From NCBI GenBank assembly GCA_949743325.1, contig CATJTQ010000082.1, forward strand, positions 1 through 64,000: a DNA stretch of 64,000 nt. The letters run 5' to 3'. The number at the start of each line of letters is the position of its first letter. Within the stretch, counting starts at the first letter, position 1. This document shows, piece by piece, positions 1-9,143 of the stretch. The notes below the pieces were generated by a model that was given only the letters and a program-made list of their open reading frames with translations, had not been told where the DNA came from and did not search any database. The DNA is from an uncultured Lachnospiraceae bacterium (GTDB taxonomy: Bacteria; Bacillota; Clostridia; Lachnospirales; Lachnospiraceae). The translations under genes were made by a program, and so were the position numbers.

Positions 1-22
1 GATTGTGTATATAAGAGAGTGA

Positions 23-95
23 AGGGATATAGTTCAGTTGGTAGAACGTTGGTCTCCAAAACCAAATGTCGAGGGTTCGAGTCCTTCTGTCCCTG
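23..95 (+). tRNA. tRNA-Trp (anticodon CCA)
   Basis: A full cloverleaf can be folded by eye. The seven-pair acceptor stem joins 23-29 to 88-94. The anticodon stem 49-53/61-65 encloses a loop with CCA at 56-58. The T arm is 71-87 with a TTCGAGT loop. The 3' CCA is not encoded. Anticodon CCA reads UGG, tryptophan. A hairpin terminator follows directly. Confidence 0.95.
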
Positions 96-97
96 TT

Positions 98-142
98 AAA
101 AATCAAATGCCTCGCAGTAATCTGCGGGGTATTTGATTTTTT
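98..142 (+). terminator. Rho-independent terminator after tRNA-Trp
   Basis: A 20-bp stem pairs 98-117 with 122-141 (two G-U pairs) around a four-base loop and ends in a T run. It lies three bases after the tRNA and should end that transcript. Confidence 0.85.
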
Positions 143-229
143 GGTAATTGTAATTTTTAAGTTATAAGTGTTTATATTTGTGGAATGTTAATTAAAATAG
201 TTTATTTTTTAAATTAAGGAGAGGTTGTT

Positions 230-757
230 TTGAAAATTTTAGTTGTGGTTGATATGCAAAAAGATTTTGTAAATGGTTCGCTTGGTACTAGTGAGGCAAT
301 CTCAATAATTCCAAATGTATGTAAAAAAATACGAAGTCATAATGGAAAAATTTTTGTTACAAAAGATACACATGATAGAAATTATCTTAGTACAAATGAA
401 GGTAAAAAACTTCCTGTTGAACATTGTGTAAAGAATAGCGATGGCTGGCAGCTTGATGGAAATGTTGAGCAGGCATTGGCAGGTAAAGATTATACTGTTG
501 TTGAAAAATCAAGTTTTGGTTCTTTGGACTTGCCAGTTTTAATAGAGGAATATGTATCAAATAGTAAATTTGAGATTGAGATAATTGGACTATGTACTGA
601 TATATGTGTAGTATCAAATGCTCTTATACTAAAAGCTAAATTTCCAGAAGTAAACATTATTGTTGACGCATTATGTTGTGCTGGAGTTACTAAGGAATCT
701 CATAATGCGGCATTGACTACGATGAAAATGTGTCAGATTGAAGTCATAATGGTATAG
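230..757 (+). CDS. Nicotinamidase-like cysteine hydrolase (isochorismatase family)
   Basis: A 175-residue cytosolic hydrolase of the isochorismatase/nicotinamidase fold. Asp8 (VVDMQ), Lys93 (VEKSSF) and Cys126 (TDICV) fit the catalytic triad. Asp46, His48 and His65 match the metal site of PncA-type nicotinamidases, which convert nicotinamide to nicotinate in NAD salvage. The start is TTG at 230, after an AAGGAGAGG ribosome-binding site; no nearby ATG fits better. The gene stands alone, bounded by a terminator on each side. Nicotinamidase is favoured because the metal ligands are kept, but another amide substrate cannot be excluded. Confidence 0.75.
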   Translation: MKILVVVDMQKDFVNGSLGTSEAISIIPNVCKKIRSHNGKIFVTKDTHDRNYLSTNEGKKLPVEHCVKNSDGWQLDGNVEQALAGKDYTVVEKSSFGSLDLPVLIEEYVSNSKFEIEIIGLCTDICVVSNALILKAKFPEVNIIVDALCCAGVTKESHNAALTTMKMCQIEVIMV

Positions 758-849
758 TTTGATTCTTTTGATTTATTTGCGTTGAATAGATATAAGGAAA
801 AGATGAATTTAGCTAATAAATAATATAAAATTTTAACCAGTACAGGAAA

Positions 850-909
850 AAACGCTGTCAACAGAATGATTGTTCTAAATGTTGAATAACCTATCTGTTG
901 ACAGCGTTT
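850..909. terminator. Bidirectional terminator between convergent genes
   Basis: A perfect 15-bp inverted repeat (850-864 and 895-909, arm AAACGCTGTCAACAG) with a 30-base loop lies between the hydrolase and the convergent degV gene. It can form the same hairpin in RNA from either strand. Confidence 0.7.
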
Positions 910-948
910 ATATTATTCTGTCAAAAGTAAAGTTTATAATGAACCAGA

Positions 949-1830
949 TTATGCATCATATTTTTTAATAAATCCTATTCCAATTGGATGTGGACCTGTA
1001 TGACATCCTACTGTTGTTCCGATAACTGCTTTAATATCAGAGAATTTTTGTCCAATAGCTTCTTCAAATTTCTGGCGGTATTGAGCTGCTTCTTCGTAAT
1101 CATATCCAGTTCCAATAGTAAAAGTATAATCCTCATATTTCAAATTATTGTTTTTGAAATACTTCTGAACCTGTTCGATAATCGCTTTTTTTGTTTTTTC
1201 TCGGTTTCGTGTTACACCGCCAAGACCTATCTCTCCTTCAGACATAATTATAATTGGTTTGATACCAAGTTTATCTCCTGCAATAGTTGCGACTTTTCCA
1301 ATACGACCATTTTTAACTAAGTATTCAAGCGAGCCTACAGTAAAGAATATCCGTCCTGTTGATTTAATTCGTTCAAGGTTTTTTACGGTATCATCATATG
1401 AAATATTGTTATCTCTCATGCGGACTGCTTCATATACATATAATCCCTGAGTAACAGTGTTTAATGTCGAGTCTATAACAGTTATTTTAGCATCAGGATA
1501 TTCCTCTAATATATGTTGTCTTGCTGTGGTAGCACTGTTGTATGAGCCGCTGAATTTAGTTGTAATACATATACAAATAATTGGAACATTATTTTGCGTG
1601 TATTCTGAAAAAATTTCATAATAGTCATTGACAGAAGGGAGAGAGGAGGAAGGTATTGCATGTTCCAAATCCATTTTCTTATAGAAGGAATCATGGTCAA
1701 TTTCACTGCCTTCTTTAAAATAAGTTTCTTTGTCAAATGATACATAAAATGGTACAATTCTTACATTAAGTTTATCTGCGAAATCTGGAACTAAATCACA
1801 TGCTCCATCACTTATAATTTGATAATTCAT
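949..1830 (-). CDS. DegV family fatty-acid-binding protein
   Basis: A 293-residue DegV protein. It starts with the family signature SDGACDL near residues 7-13, carries the TTKFSGSYNSA segment near residue 90, and ends with the conserved GCHTGPHPIG region. DegV/FakB proteins bind a fatty acid in a deep pocket and, in characterised cases, present it to the fatty acid kinase FakA for phospholipid synthesis. Length is normal for the family. No fakA-like partner lies nearby, so the pathway role is inferred. The ATG start is preceded by an AAGGAT site. Confidence 0.85.
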   Translation of the reverse strand: MNYQIISDGACDLVPDFADKLNVRIVPFYVSFDKETYFKEGSEIDHDSFYKKMDLEHAIPSSSLPSVNDYYEIFSEYTQNNVPIICICITTKFSGSYNSATTARQHILEEYPDAKITVIDSTLNTVTQGLYVYEAVRMRDNNISYDDTVKNLERIKSTGRIFFTVGSLEYLVKNGRIGKVATIAGDKLGIKPIIIMSEGEIGLGGVTRNREKTKKAIIEQVQKYFKNNNLKYEDYTFTIGTGYDYEEAAQYRQKFEEAIGQKFSDIKAVIGTTVGCHTGPHPIGIGFIKKYDA

Positions 1831-2160
1831 AAGGATATCCTTTCATTTGAAAAATTTATATTAATATGATACAATAGCGCAGAAAAGATATAGCACAGTA
1901 TATGAGAATCACATACAGCATATTTTACCTTAATAATGTACAATAATATCATATATAGAAGAGTATAACATATAATGATATGTAGTTTCAATAACTATTT
2001 GATAAAGTTTTAATAATTCTTGTTACAGTATTGATATATTTGTTGCAGATAGGCTAAGCTGCAATTATTGTGACAATATTTAGCTTATATTATTAGCAAA
2101 AATAAAAATATTAAAAAAGCAATATTATACAATTAAATTATGAAAAGGAGAGTTTATACA
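1831..2160. other. 330-bp intergenic region with a dyad at 2055-2087
   Basis: AT-rich space between the divergent degV and aldo/keto reductase genes, so both promoters should lie here; none is clear. The one ordered feature is nested symmetry at 2055-2087: TAAGCT...AGCTTA outside and ATTGT-G-ACAAT inside, with centres within one base of each other. This could be an operator or a small hairpin. No coding potential is seen. Confidence 0.35.
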
Positions 2161-3003
2161 ATGAATTATAAGAATCGTGTATTGAGTAATGGAATAACTA
2201 TTCCATCTATTGGATTTGGGACATGGCTTATTGAAAATGAAGATGCAGAAAATGCTGTTAAAATAGCTGTAAATAACGGATATAGAATGATAGACACTGC
2301 GAGCTATTACAAAAACGAAGAGGGAGTAGGAAGAGGAATCAAATTTAGTAAAGTAGATAGAGAGGAGCTTTTTCTTACATCTAAACTTTGGAATGATGAC
2401 CATGGATATGATAAGGCTATGGCGGCATTTGATAGGTCTCTGAAAACACTTGGAACAGATTATTTAGATTTATACTTAGTTCATTGGCCTGTGCCAGCTT
2501 CTAAAAGAGATAACTGGAAAGAGAATATAGAAGAGACTTGGAAAGCTATGGAAGATATTTATAAGAGCGGCAGAGTTAAGTCGATAGGAGTATCTAATTT
2601 TATGCCTCATCATTTAGATTGTATTAAAAATTCTTGTGAGATAATGCCTATGGTTAATCAGATCGAATATCATGTAAGCTTTATGCAGGAGGATACAGTT
2701 AAGTATTGTGAAGAAAATAGTATAATTGTTCAGGCGTGGAGCCCGCTGGCAAGGGGAGGAATATTTGAGCTGAATGAAATTATGGAAATAGCCGGTAAAT
2801 ATAATAAAACGCCCGCACAGATTTGTCTTATTTGGGAACTTAACAAAGGCATAATACCTATTCCAAAAACATTAAATGAGCAGAGAATGAAAGAAAATAT
2901 TGATGTTTTTGATGTAAAGTTATCAAGAGAGGATATTAAAATAATTGATAATTTAAAACTTTGTAAAAATTCAGGACATCATCCGGATAAAATCAACTTT
3001 TAG
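2161..3003 (+). CDS. Aldo/keto reductase
   Basis: A 280-residue NAD(P)H-dependent oxidoreductase of the aldo-keto reductase superfamily (TIM barrel). The tetrad is visible: Asp45 and Tyr50 (DTASYYKNEE), Lys75 (LTSKLW) and His108 (LVHWP). The cofactor-binding end IPIPKT is near residue 240. It resembles the 2,5-diketo-gluconate reductase/YvgN group that reduces aldehydes and small ketones. The ATG at 2161 is chosen over an in-frame ATG at 2140 because AAGGAGAG lies between them at good spacing. It is monocistronic; the physiological substrate is unknown. Confidence 0.88.
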   Translation: MNYKNRVLSNGITIPSIGFGTWLIENEDAENAVKIAVNNGYRMIDTASYYKNEEGVGRGIKFSKVDREELFLTSKLWNDDHGYDKAMAAFDRSLKTLGTDYLDLYLVHWPVPASKRDNWKENIEETWKAMEDIYKSGRVKSIGVSNFMPHHLDCIKNSCEIMPMVNQIEYHVSFMQEDTVKYCEENSIIVQAWSPLARGGIFELNEIMEIAGKYNKTPAQICLIWELNKGIIPIPKTLNEQRMKENIDVFDVKLSREDIKIIDNLKLCKNSGHHPDKINF

Positions 3004-3016
3004 TGAAAATATAATA

Positions 3017-3817
3017 CTAAAAAGTGATATTGTATAATTTTGGTGAAATTGATATAGATTGGTAAATATCTGCATATTGACTGTCAGGCAAATGTTCAAT
3101 ATAATTGTATTGGAAGTTTTTTTTACAGCCATTAGATTTCACAGTATCAATTGCTTTATTGTAAGCGATAGCCGCTTCGATATCTGTTTTATAACGGCCT
3201 ATAATATAGTTTCCGTTTATATGAATTTTAGATGTATAAAAAATGTTGTTTTCATTATGTTCTCTTGTAACACCGTTGTAGCAGTTGATAAGATGTATAT
3301 TTTCAGCACGAAGATCATAGGTATTTCCATTGATGAATTTGTAGTCAATACCAATACGTGCGTAATTTTTTATACCATACCGTGATAAAATACTAATTTG
3401 CATACCGAAATCTGAGACAAAAAGGTGTGAGCCACGTTTCATTATTTTATGTTCAGAATAGTAGAACAGTTCATCGATATCAAATAAGTAGTAATCATCT
3501 AAATTAAAATAGTAAATAAAATAACCATTTTTTAAATAAACAGGATTCTTGATGTAAATTCCATTGTCACGAAAATTAATTAGACAGACGTATTTTTCGA
3601 AAGGTAATGGAGATGAGATAGAGTAAGATTCTATAGAATAATTTTTATCTTCTATTAGAATTTTTTTCGCCTGAAGATAGGCTAGATGAGCTTTGTTTTG
3701 TGTTTCATAGCTTCCGAGACTTATACGTTTTCCGTTATGTGAAATAACAGAACGGTAATAAATATCACCGTTTTTCTTAGTTGATTGGTATGTACCGGGA
3801 AGAGATGTATAATTCAT
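3017..3817 (-). CDS. AP2-like / degenerate HNH / AP2-like DNA-binding protein
   Basis: A 266-residue protein of unclear function. Residues about 6-52 look like an AP2-type DNA-binding domain (GTYQSTKKNG, then GKRISLGSYET and an AYLQAKK helix). Residues about 205-255 repeat the pattern (YNGVTREHNE, then GNYIIGRYKT and EAAIAYNKA). Between them, INGNTYDLRAENIHLIN resembles the second half of an HNH nuclease motif, but the HH pair is replaced (YKF), so cleavage activity is doubtful. AP2-HNH proteins are usually homing endonucleases; this copy may be a domesticated DNA binder. It faces the aldo/keto reductase tail to tail with 13 bp between. Confidence 0.55.
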   Translation of the reverse strand: MNYTSLPGTYQSTKKNGDIYYRSVISHNGKRISLGSYETQNKAHLAYLQAKKILIEDKNYSIESYSISSPLPFEKYVCLINFRDNGIYIKNPVYLKNGYFIYYFNLDDYYLFDIDELFYYSEHKIMKRGSHLFVSDFGMQISILSRYGIKNYARIGIDYKFINGNTYDLRAENIHLINCYNGVTREHNENNIFYTSKIHINGNYIIGRYKTDIEAAIAYNKAIDTVKSNGCKKNFQYNYIEHLPDSQYADIYQSISISPKLYNITF

Positions 3818-4035
3818 AATATTTTTATCCTGTTCTTTCTTCTATATTATTTTATGAAGTTGAAGAATTTTACTTAAGTCATAGCAATTTATATTTAAAT
3901 AATAATTGTAAAGATTAAATATGTCAATGAATTTTATACCCAAAGAACATATTTTTATACAAGTTTCTGCGGGAGGGGAAACATTTTTGTCGGTTTACAA
4001 AGAATAGTGGCAACTAAAAGGGAGGTCTTATAAAT

Positions 4036-5229
4036 ATGCAAAAAGGAAAAAAAATCTTTGTAGTTATATGTTGCGTTCTTATTTTTGCAGGTGTTTCAAT
4101 AAGTTCATATGCCAAGACTACAGAGGAAAAAATTTCAGATGCAAAGAAGGAGGCTAGTGAACAGGAAGAAAAACTGAATGATGCCAATAAGACAGTAGAG
4201 AAATTAGAAGATTCTAAGGCAAAATTAGAAGGTAGCCTTGCTGCTCTTAATAATAAACTTTCACAGTTAAGTAATGAAATGACGAAGTTGGAGAATGAGC
4301 TTGAAAATAAGCAACAGGAAATAAATAAGACACAAGAAGAACTGGCTGCAGCGGAAGTAGTTGAGCGTGAGCAATATGAAAGTATGAAAATGAGAATAAA
4401 ATATATGTATGAGCTTGGTGGGGACAGCTCAATGCTGCAGATGATGCTGGAAGAGAAAGATTTTGCTAAGATACTTAATAAAGCAGATTATTATACTGAG
4501 ATAACGCAGTATGACAGAAATGCGTTAGATGAATATCAAGAAATTACTAATCAGATAGCAGAAGCAAAGCAGGTGCTAGAAAATGATAAGCAGTATATAG
4601 AGACTCTTATTGCTCAGAAAGAAACAAAACAGGCCGAGATACAATCTCTTGTAAATGATACGTCAAAAGAGATTGCCAAACAGCAAAGTGATATTGAAGC
4701 AGCTGAAGCGGCAGCGCTTGCGTATGAGAAAGAATTGGAAGCAAAAAATGCAACTGTTAGCAGTCTGAAAACACAGCTTGCTCAAGAGAAGGCTATGAGG
4801 GAGAAAAGTCAATCTTCTTCACCAAGTGGATCTTCAAGTAAAAATTATAATATAGAGACTTCAAAGTCAGGATATGAAAACGCGTCAAGTTCAAGTGATT
4901 TAGCAATAATGGCAGCTATAATTTATTGTGAGGCTGGAGGGGAACCATACCAAGGTCAGTTGGCAGTTGGTAGCGTAATAATGAATCGTATTAGAAGTAG
5001 TGCATTTCCAAATACGCTTACTGGAGTACTATATCAGAAATCTCAGTTTACGCCTGTTATGAGTGGAAGATTTGCAGTTGTTTTGGCAAATGGTTTAGCT
5101 ACAGATTCGTGTTATCAGGCTGCACAGGCTGTTTTAAGCGGAACAAATGTTGTTCCTGACTGTCTGTTTTTTAGAACGGTAATAGATGGGATAGATGGTC
5201 AGATAATAGGAACACAGATCTTTTATTAA
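4036..5229 (+). CDS. Secreted PcsB-like coiled-coil protein with SleB-type cell wall hydrolase domain
   Basis: A 397-residue exported protein. A signal peptide covers residues 1-26 (Lys-rich, then hydrophobic, ending SSYAKT). Residues about 27-255 are heptad-rich coiled coil of the PcsB/CwlO type. A Ser-rich linker follows, and residues about 285-397 form a Hydrolase_2 (SleB/CwlJ) domain with Glu299 in IYCEAGGEPYQGQ and the QFTPV segment. SleB/CwlJ domains cut spore cortex or wall peptidoglycan; PcsB-like coiled coils normally couple a hydrolase to FtsEX. The fusion suggests a regulated wall hydrolase, vegetative or spore. A good AGGGAGG site precedes the ATG. Confidence 0.78.
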   Translation: MQKGKKIFVVICCVLIFAGVSISSYAKTTEEKISDAKKEASEQEEKLNDANKTVEKLEDSKAKLEGSLAALNNKLSQLSNEMTKLENELENKQQEINKTQEELAAAEVVEREQYESMKMRIKYMYELGGDSSMLQMMLEEKDFAKILNKADYYTEITQYDRNALDEYQEITNQIAEAKQVLENDKQYIETLIAQKETKQAEIQSLVNDTSKEIAKQQSDIEAAEAAALAYEKELEAKNATVSSLKTQLAQEKAMREKSQSSSPSGSSSKNYNIETSKSGYENASSSSDLAIMAAIIYCEAGGEPYQGQLAVGSVIMNRIRSSAFPNTLTGVLYQKSQFTPVMSGRFAVVLANGLATDSCYQAAQAVLSGTNVVPDCLFFRTVIDGIDGQIIGTQIFY

Positions 5230-5241
5230 GATTGTCAGAAA

Positions 5242-5320
5242 GGTACTTTTAATAATTATATTTGATGGTATACCATAATGTAGGTCTTGTTCGTATATCA
5301 AAAAATAATATAAAAGTACC
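5242..5320. terminator. Long inverted repeat between convergent genes
   Basis: GGTACTTTTA at 5242-5251 is exactly inverted at 5311-5320, with further partial pairing inward and a small palindrome GGTATACC in the loop. It lies between the hydrolase and the convergent citrate synthase gene. Most likely a bidirectional terminator; a small structured RNA is possible. Confidence 0.5.
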
Positions 5321-5369
5321 TAATATACAATCTGGATATATTTATATATGATAAATATGTTTAATAATA

Positions 5370-6737
5370 TTATCTTTTAGAGAGCGGAACATAAGTTTTT
5401 CTCTCACTAATGCTCATATATGCAGGTCTTATAATTTTACCCTTGTTAGTTAATTCTTCAATTCTGTGTGCACTCCATCCAGATATTCTGGCAATAGCAA
5501 AGATTGGAGTGTATAATTCTTGCGGGAGTTCAAGCATATCATATACAAATCCGCTGTAGAAATCTACATTCGCACTGACGCCTTTATAAATTTTGCGCTC
5601 CTTGGCAATAATTTGCGGTGCTAGTTTCTCAACAAGAGAATAAAGAGCGAATTCTTTTTCCATATGTTTTTCCACAGAAAGTTTTTCTACAAAACTTTTG
5701 AAAACTTTTGCACGAGGGTCTGATAAAGAGTATACGGCATGTCCAATACCATAAATAAGACCAGCGTGATCAAATATTTCTTTCTTAAGAAGTTTTGTCA
5801 GATAATCAGAAATTTCATCTTCGTCTGCCCAATCTTTAATAGTTGATTTCATATCTTCAAACATTTTGACAACTTTTATGTTTGCTCCGCCATGTTTTGG
5901 TCCTTTAAGAGAACCTAATGATGAGGCTACTGCAGAATAAGTATCAGTTCCTGAACTTGTTACAACATGTGTTGTAAAAGTAGAATTGTTGCCTCCGCCA
6001 TGTTCAGCGTGAATAACTAGGGCTAAATCAAGGATTCTTGCTTCAAGCTCAGTATATTTCATATCTGGACGAAGAAGTCTTAATAAATTTTCAGCGGTGG
6101 ATAATTCAGGCTGAGGGGAATGTATGAACAGGCTGTTTCCATCATGATAATGACTGTATGCCTGATAACCATAAACAGATAGCAAAGGAAAAAGGCTGAT
6201 TAATTGAATACACTGTCTTAATACATTAGGAATAGAAATATCTTCTGCTCTATCATCATAAGAATATAATGTCAGTACACTTCTTGCCAATGTGTTCATC
6301 ATATCTCGGCTTGGTGCTTTCATAATTATATCCCGGACAAAATTAGTAGGAAGTGACATTCTATATCGAGAAAGAAGCTGACTGAAATCATCCAGTTCCT
6401 TTTTATCAGGAAGTTTGCCAAACAGAAGTAGATAGGTTGTCTCCTCAAATCCAAATCGTTTTTCCTTAATAAATCCTTCTACGATATCTTCGATATCCAC
6501 ACCTCGGTAATAAAGTTTGCCTTCGCATGGAACTGACTTTCCGTCAATTTCTTTTGAGGAACGGATTTCTGAAATATCGGTAAGTCCTGTTAGAACTCCT
6601 TTACCATTTAAATCGCGAAGTCCTCTTTTGACTTCATATTTTGTGTAAAGTTCCGGATTAATTTGATTAACCTGTTCACATTTTTTGGCTAATGAAAGAA
6701 GCTCCGGCGTAAGTTCTGAAATATTATCTAATTGCAT
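5370..6737 (-). CDS. gltA: Citrate synthase
   Basis: A 455-residue citrate/2-methylcitrate synthase that condenses oxaloacetate with acetyl-CoA. Active-site segments are clear: HAEHGGGNNSTF with the first catalytic His, GPKHGGAN, and GIGHAVYSLSDPRA with the second His and the conserved DPRA. The N-terminal extension of about 60 residues before the core is usual in clostridial enzymes. The ATG at 6737 is preferred to the in-frame ATG 18 bp upstream because GAGGGAAG lies between them. It is a single gene with no aconitase or isocitrate dehydrogenase beside it. In anaerobes it usually feeds glutamate synthesis. Confidence 0.9.
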   Translation of the reverse strand: MQLDNISELTPELLSLAKKCEQVNQINPELYTKYEVKRGLRDLNGKGVLTGLTDISEIRSSKEIDGKSVPCEGKLYYRGVDIEDIVEGFIKEKRFGFEETTYLLLFGKLPDKKELDDFSQLLSRYRMSLPTNFVRDIIMKAPSRDMMNTLARSVLTLYSYDDRAEDISIPNVLRQCIQLISLFPLLSVYGYQAYSHYHDGNSLFIHSPQPELSTAENLLRLLRPDMKYTELEARILDLALVIHAEHGGGNNSTFTTHVVTSSGTDTYSAVASSLGSLKGPKHGGANIKVVKMFEDMKSTIKDWADEDEISDYLTKLLKKEIFDHAGLIYGIGHAVYSLSDPRAKVFKSFVEKLSVEKHMEKEFALYSLVEKLAPQIIAKERKIYKGVSANVDFYSGFVYDMLELPQELYTPIFAIARISGWSAHRIEELTNKGKIIRPAYMSISERKTYVPLSKR

Positions 6738-6868
6738 AAACTTCCCTCTTTTCATTTTAATTTTTAATATGCTTTTCTATTATAACACAAAATAAAACAA
6801 ATTTATAGTAGTAAATTTATAAAAAAAATAATTTGTCATAAAGTAATTTTATAAAAATTAAAAATTCT

Positions 6869-6897
6869 TTGCTAAATGATGAGAAGTTTGATATAAT
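6869..6897 (+). promoter_or_regulatory. Sigma-A promoter for the asp23 gene
   Basis: TTGCTA at 6869-6874, a 17-bp spacer and TATAAT at 6892-6897, with an extended TG one base before the -10. It leaves a leader of about 107 bases before the 7012 start. That leader carries partly complementary AAGCAAG and CTTGC segments and may be structured. Confidence 0.75.
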
Positions 6898-7011
6898 AAA
6901 AAGTAGTAAATTTTTCATAGTAAGCAAGCTTTCTATTTGTCATTGATGTCTGCAGGCATTAATTTGGCGTATTGCTTGCGGTAATAAAGTGTATTATAGA
7001 GGAGGTATATT

Positions 7012-7389
7012 ATGGCTCAGGAAAGTTCTAAGACCAACAATGAATTTGAAGGTATAGTAAAAATCGCAGATGATGTAGTTGCAATTATAGCAGGTTTAGC
7101 AGCAACGGAAGTGAAAGGAGTCGCTTCAATGGCAGGCAATATTCCTAATGAATTAATTGCAAAACTGGGGATGAAAAAACTTTCTAAAGGTGTGAGAGTT
7201 GAAGTTATAGAAGAGAAAGTTTCAGTTGACTTGGGAGTTAATATAGAATATGGCTACAATATTCCGGAAACAACAAAAAAGGTACAGCTTAAGGTGAAAG
7301 ATGCAATAGAAAATATGACAGGTCTTCATGTGGAAGAAGTTAATGTCCGTGTGGCGGGCGTAGATATGCAGCTTGAAAATGATATGTAG
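7012..7389 (+). CDS. Asp23/Gls24 family envelope stress protein
   Basis: A 125-residue Asp23/Gls24 (YqhY-type) protein. The family pattern runs from EGIVKIADDVVAIIAGLAATEVKGV through VDLGVNIEYGYNIPE to the C-terminal VNVRVAGV. These proteins are linked to the envelope and in some species to regulation of acetyl-CoA carboxylase. The gene sits just before nusB, as yqhY does in Bacillus. It has its own promoter and ends at a strong terminator, so it is mostly transcribed apart from nusB. The AGGAGG site fits the ATG. Confidence 0.88.
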   Translation: MAQESSKTNNEFEGIVKIADDVVAIIAGLAATEVKGVASMAGNIPNELIAKLGMKKLSKGVRVEVIEEKVSVDLGVNIEYGYNIPETTKKVQLKVKDAIENMTGLHVEEVNVRVAGVDMQLENDM

Positions 7390-7398
7390 GAATTTTAA

Positions 7399-7438
7399 GG
7401 GAACTCAATCTGCAGATATAAATTGAGTTCCCTTTTTT
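7399..7438 (+). terminator. Rho-independent terminator after asp23
   Basis: GGGAACTCAAT (7399-7409) pairs perfectly with ATTGAGTTCCC (7422-7432) and is followed by TTTTTT. Confidence 0.9.
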
Positions 7439-7512
7439 GAAAAACATATAGATTATATACTGAGCTGTTTGAGTTGTTGACTTGACAATAAGATGCATTA
7501 TGGAGGAAACTA

Positions 7513-7914
7513 ATGAACCGTTATAAATTTAGAGAGAATTTATTCAAATTGTTATTTTTGAGCGAGTTCCATTCTCAGGAAGATATGGAACAGCAGAAGG
7601 AACTGTTTTTTGACAGTGAAGAATTTGAAAATGTCATTACAACAGATAAAGACAAAATTTTGGATAAATATGAACATATCATTCCTTTGATAGAAAAAAT
7701 AGATGACAGGATAAATGAAGTTGCTTCAGGCTGGAGTACAGAGAGAATGGGGCGAGTGGAGCTGACAATACTTCGTCTTGCAGTTTATGAGATGATATAT
7801 GATGAGGATGTTCCAGTGTCCGTTGCAATAAATGAAGCGGTTGAACTGGCAAAAAAATATGGACAGGATGAATCACCGTCATTTATAAACGGGATTTTGG
7901 CAAAGTTGGCATAA
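7513..7914 (+). CDS. nusB: Transcription antitermination factor NusB
   Basis: A 133-residue NusB, an all-helical RNA-binding protein that with NusE (S10) binds boxA RNA and supports antitermination of rRNA operons. The C-terminal signature DVPVSVAINEAVELAKKYG...FINGILAK is typical. It starts a long, tightly packed operon: xseA begins two bases after its stop. An ATGGAGGA site precedes the ATG. Length is normal. Confidence 0.93.
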   Translation: MNRYKFRENLFKLLFLSEFHSQEDMEQQKELFFDSEEFENVITTDKDKILDKYEHIIPLIEKIDDRINEVASGWSTERMGRVELTILRLAVYEMIYDEDVPVSVAINEAVELAKKYGQDESPSFINGILAKLA

Positions 7915-7916
7915 TT

Positions 7917-9143
7917 ATGGCAAGAAAAAATGTTTATTCAGTAGGACAAATTAATTCATATATTAAAAATATGTTTGACAATGATTTTATGCTGAAATAT
8001 ATTTCAGTGCGCGGAGAAGTTTCAAACTGTAAATATCATACATCAGGACATATTTATTTTTCATTAAAAGATGATGTCGGCATATTATCCTGCGTAATGT
8101 TTGCAGGAAATAGAAAAGGAATAGCCTTTCATTTGGAAGAGGGGCACAGTGTTGTAGTAAGCGGCAAAGTTTCTGTCTATATAAGAGATGGATATTATCA
8201 GATGTATGCTGAGGAAATAAAGTTAGATGGTGTTGGACAGCTATATTTAAAATTTGAAGCTTTAAAACAAGAATTAGAAGAGATGGGGATGTTTGCTGAT
8301 GAATATAAGAAACATGTACCTTTATTTCCATCTAAAATTGGTATTGTAACGGCAAAGACAGGGGCGGCTGTCAGAGATATTATACAGATTACAAAGAGAA
8401 GAAATCCGTATGTGCAGCTGATATTATATCCTGCTCTTGTGCAGGGAGAGGGAGCGGCGGAAAGTATTGTTAATGGAATTCAGGCGCTTGATATGCTGGG
8501 GCTTGATTTATTAATTGTTGGACGCGGCGGAGGATCAATTGAAGATTTATGGGCATTTAATGAAGAGATTGTTGCCAGAGCTATATTTGACTGCAATACA
8601 CCTGTTATATCTGCGGTGGGACATGAAACAGATGTAACAATTGCAGATTTTGTCGCAGATATGCGTGCACCTACTCCTTCAGCAGCAGCTGAACTGGCAG
8701 TTTTTGAATATAAGAAATTAATTGATAATATAGAGAGTGAATTTTCACATTTAAATCTTCTTATTATGAGACATTTGAGATATCATAGGAATCATTTTGA
8801 ACAATTGCAGTTAAGACTGAAAAATGTGTCTCCTATGCAGAAGTTGGAAAGACAAAAAAATGAATTTGATAGATTACAAGATAAATTGAAAATGTTGATA
8901 GATGGATATATTGACAGGGAGAATTTAAGGTTAAAGATGAGTGCAGCGAAATTAGAGGCACTGTCTCCAATCAAAAAATTATCTTCAGGATATTCATATA
9001 CTACTATAAATGGAAAAGCACTTGTTAGTATTGGACAAGTTGATATAAATGATCATATAAAGATAAATGTTTGCGATGGTGAAATTGATGCGTCAGTGAC
9101 ATCAAAGTCTGAAATTAAAAGAGAGGAGCTTCAGGATGGCTAA
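7917..9143 (+). CDS. xseA: Exodeoxyribonuclease VII large subunit
   Basis: A 408-residue XseA. The N-terminal OB-fold (about residues 5-100) is followed by the catalytic domain with GIVTAKTGAAVRDI, IVGRGGGSIEDLWAFNEE and AVGHETDVTIADFVAD, and a coiled-coil C-terminal region. With several XseB copies it forms a cytosolic nuclease that degrades single-stranded DNA to oligonucleotides. Its ATG is two bases after nusB and it overlaps xseB by 8 bp, so translation is probably coupled. Confidence 0.95.
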   Translation: MARKNVYSVGQINSYIKNMFDNDFMLKYISVRGEVSNCKYHTSGHIYFSLKDDVGILSCVMFAGNRKGIAFHLEEGHSVVVSGKVSVYIRDGYYQMYAEEIKLDGVGQLYLKFEALKQELEEMGMFADEYKKHVPLFPSKIGIVTAKTGAAVRDIIQITKRRNPYVQLILYPALVQGEGAAESIVNGIQALDMLGLDLLIVGRGGGSIEDLWAFNEEIVARAIFDCNTPVISAVGHETDVTIADFVADMRAPTPSAAAELAVFEYKKLIDNIESEFSHLNLLIMRHLRYHRNHFEQLQLRLKNVSPMQKLERQKNEFDRLQDKLKMLIDGYIDRENLRLKMSAAKLEALSPIKKLSSGYSYTTINGKALVSIGQVDINDHIKINVCDGEIDASVTSKSEIKREELQDG

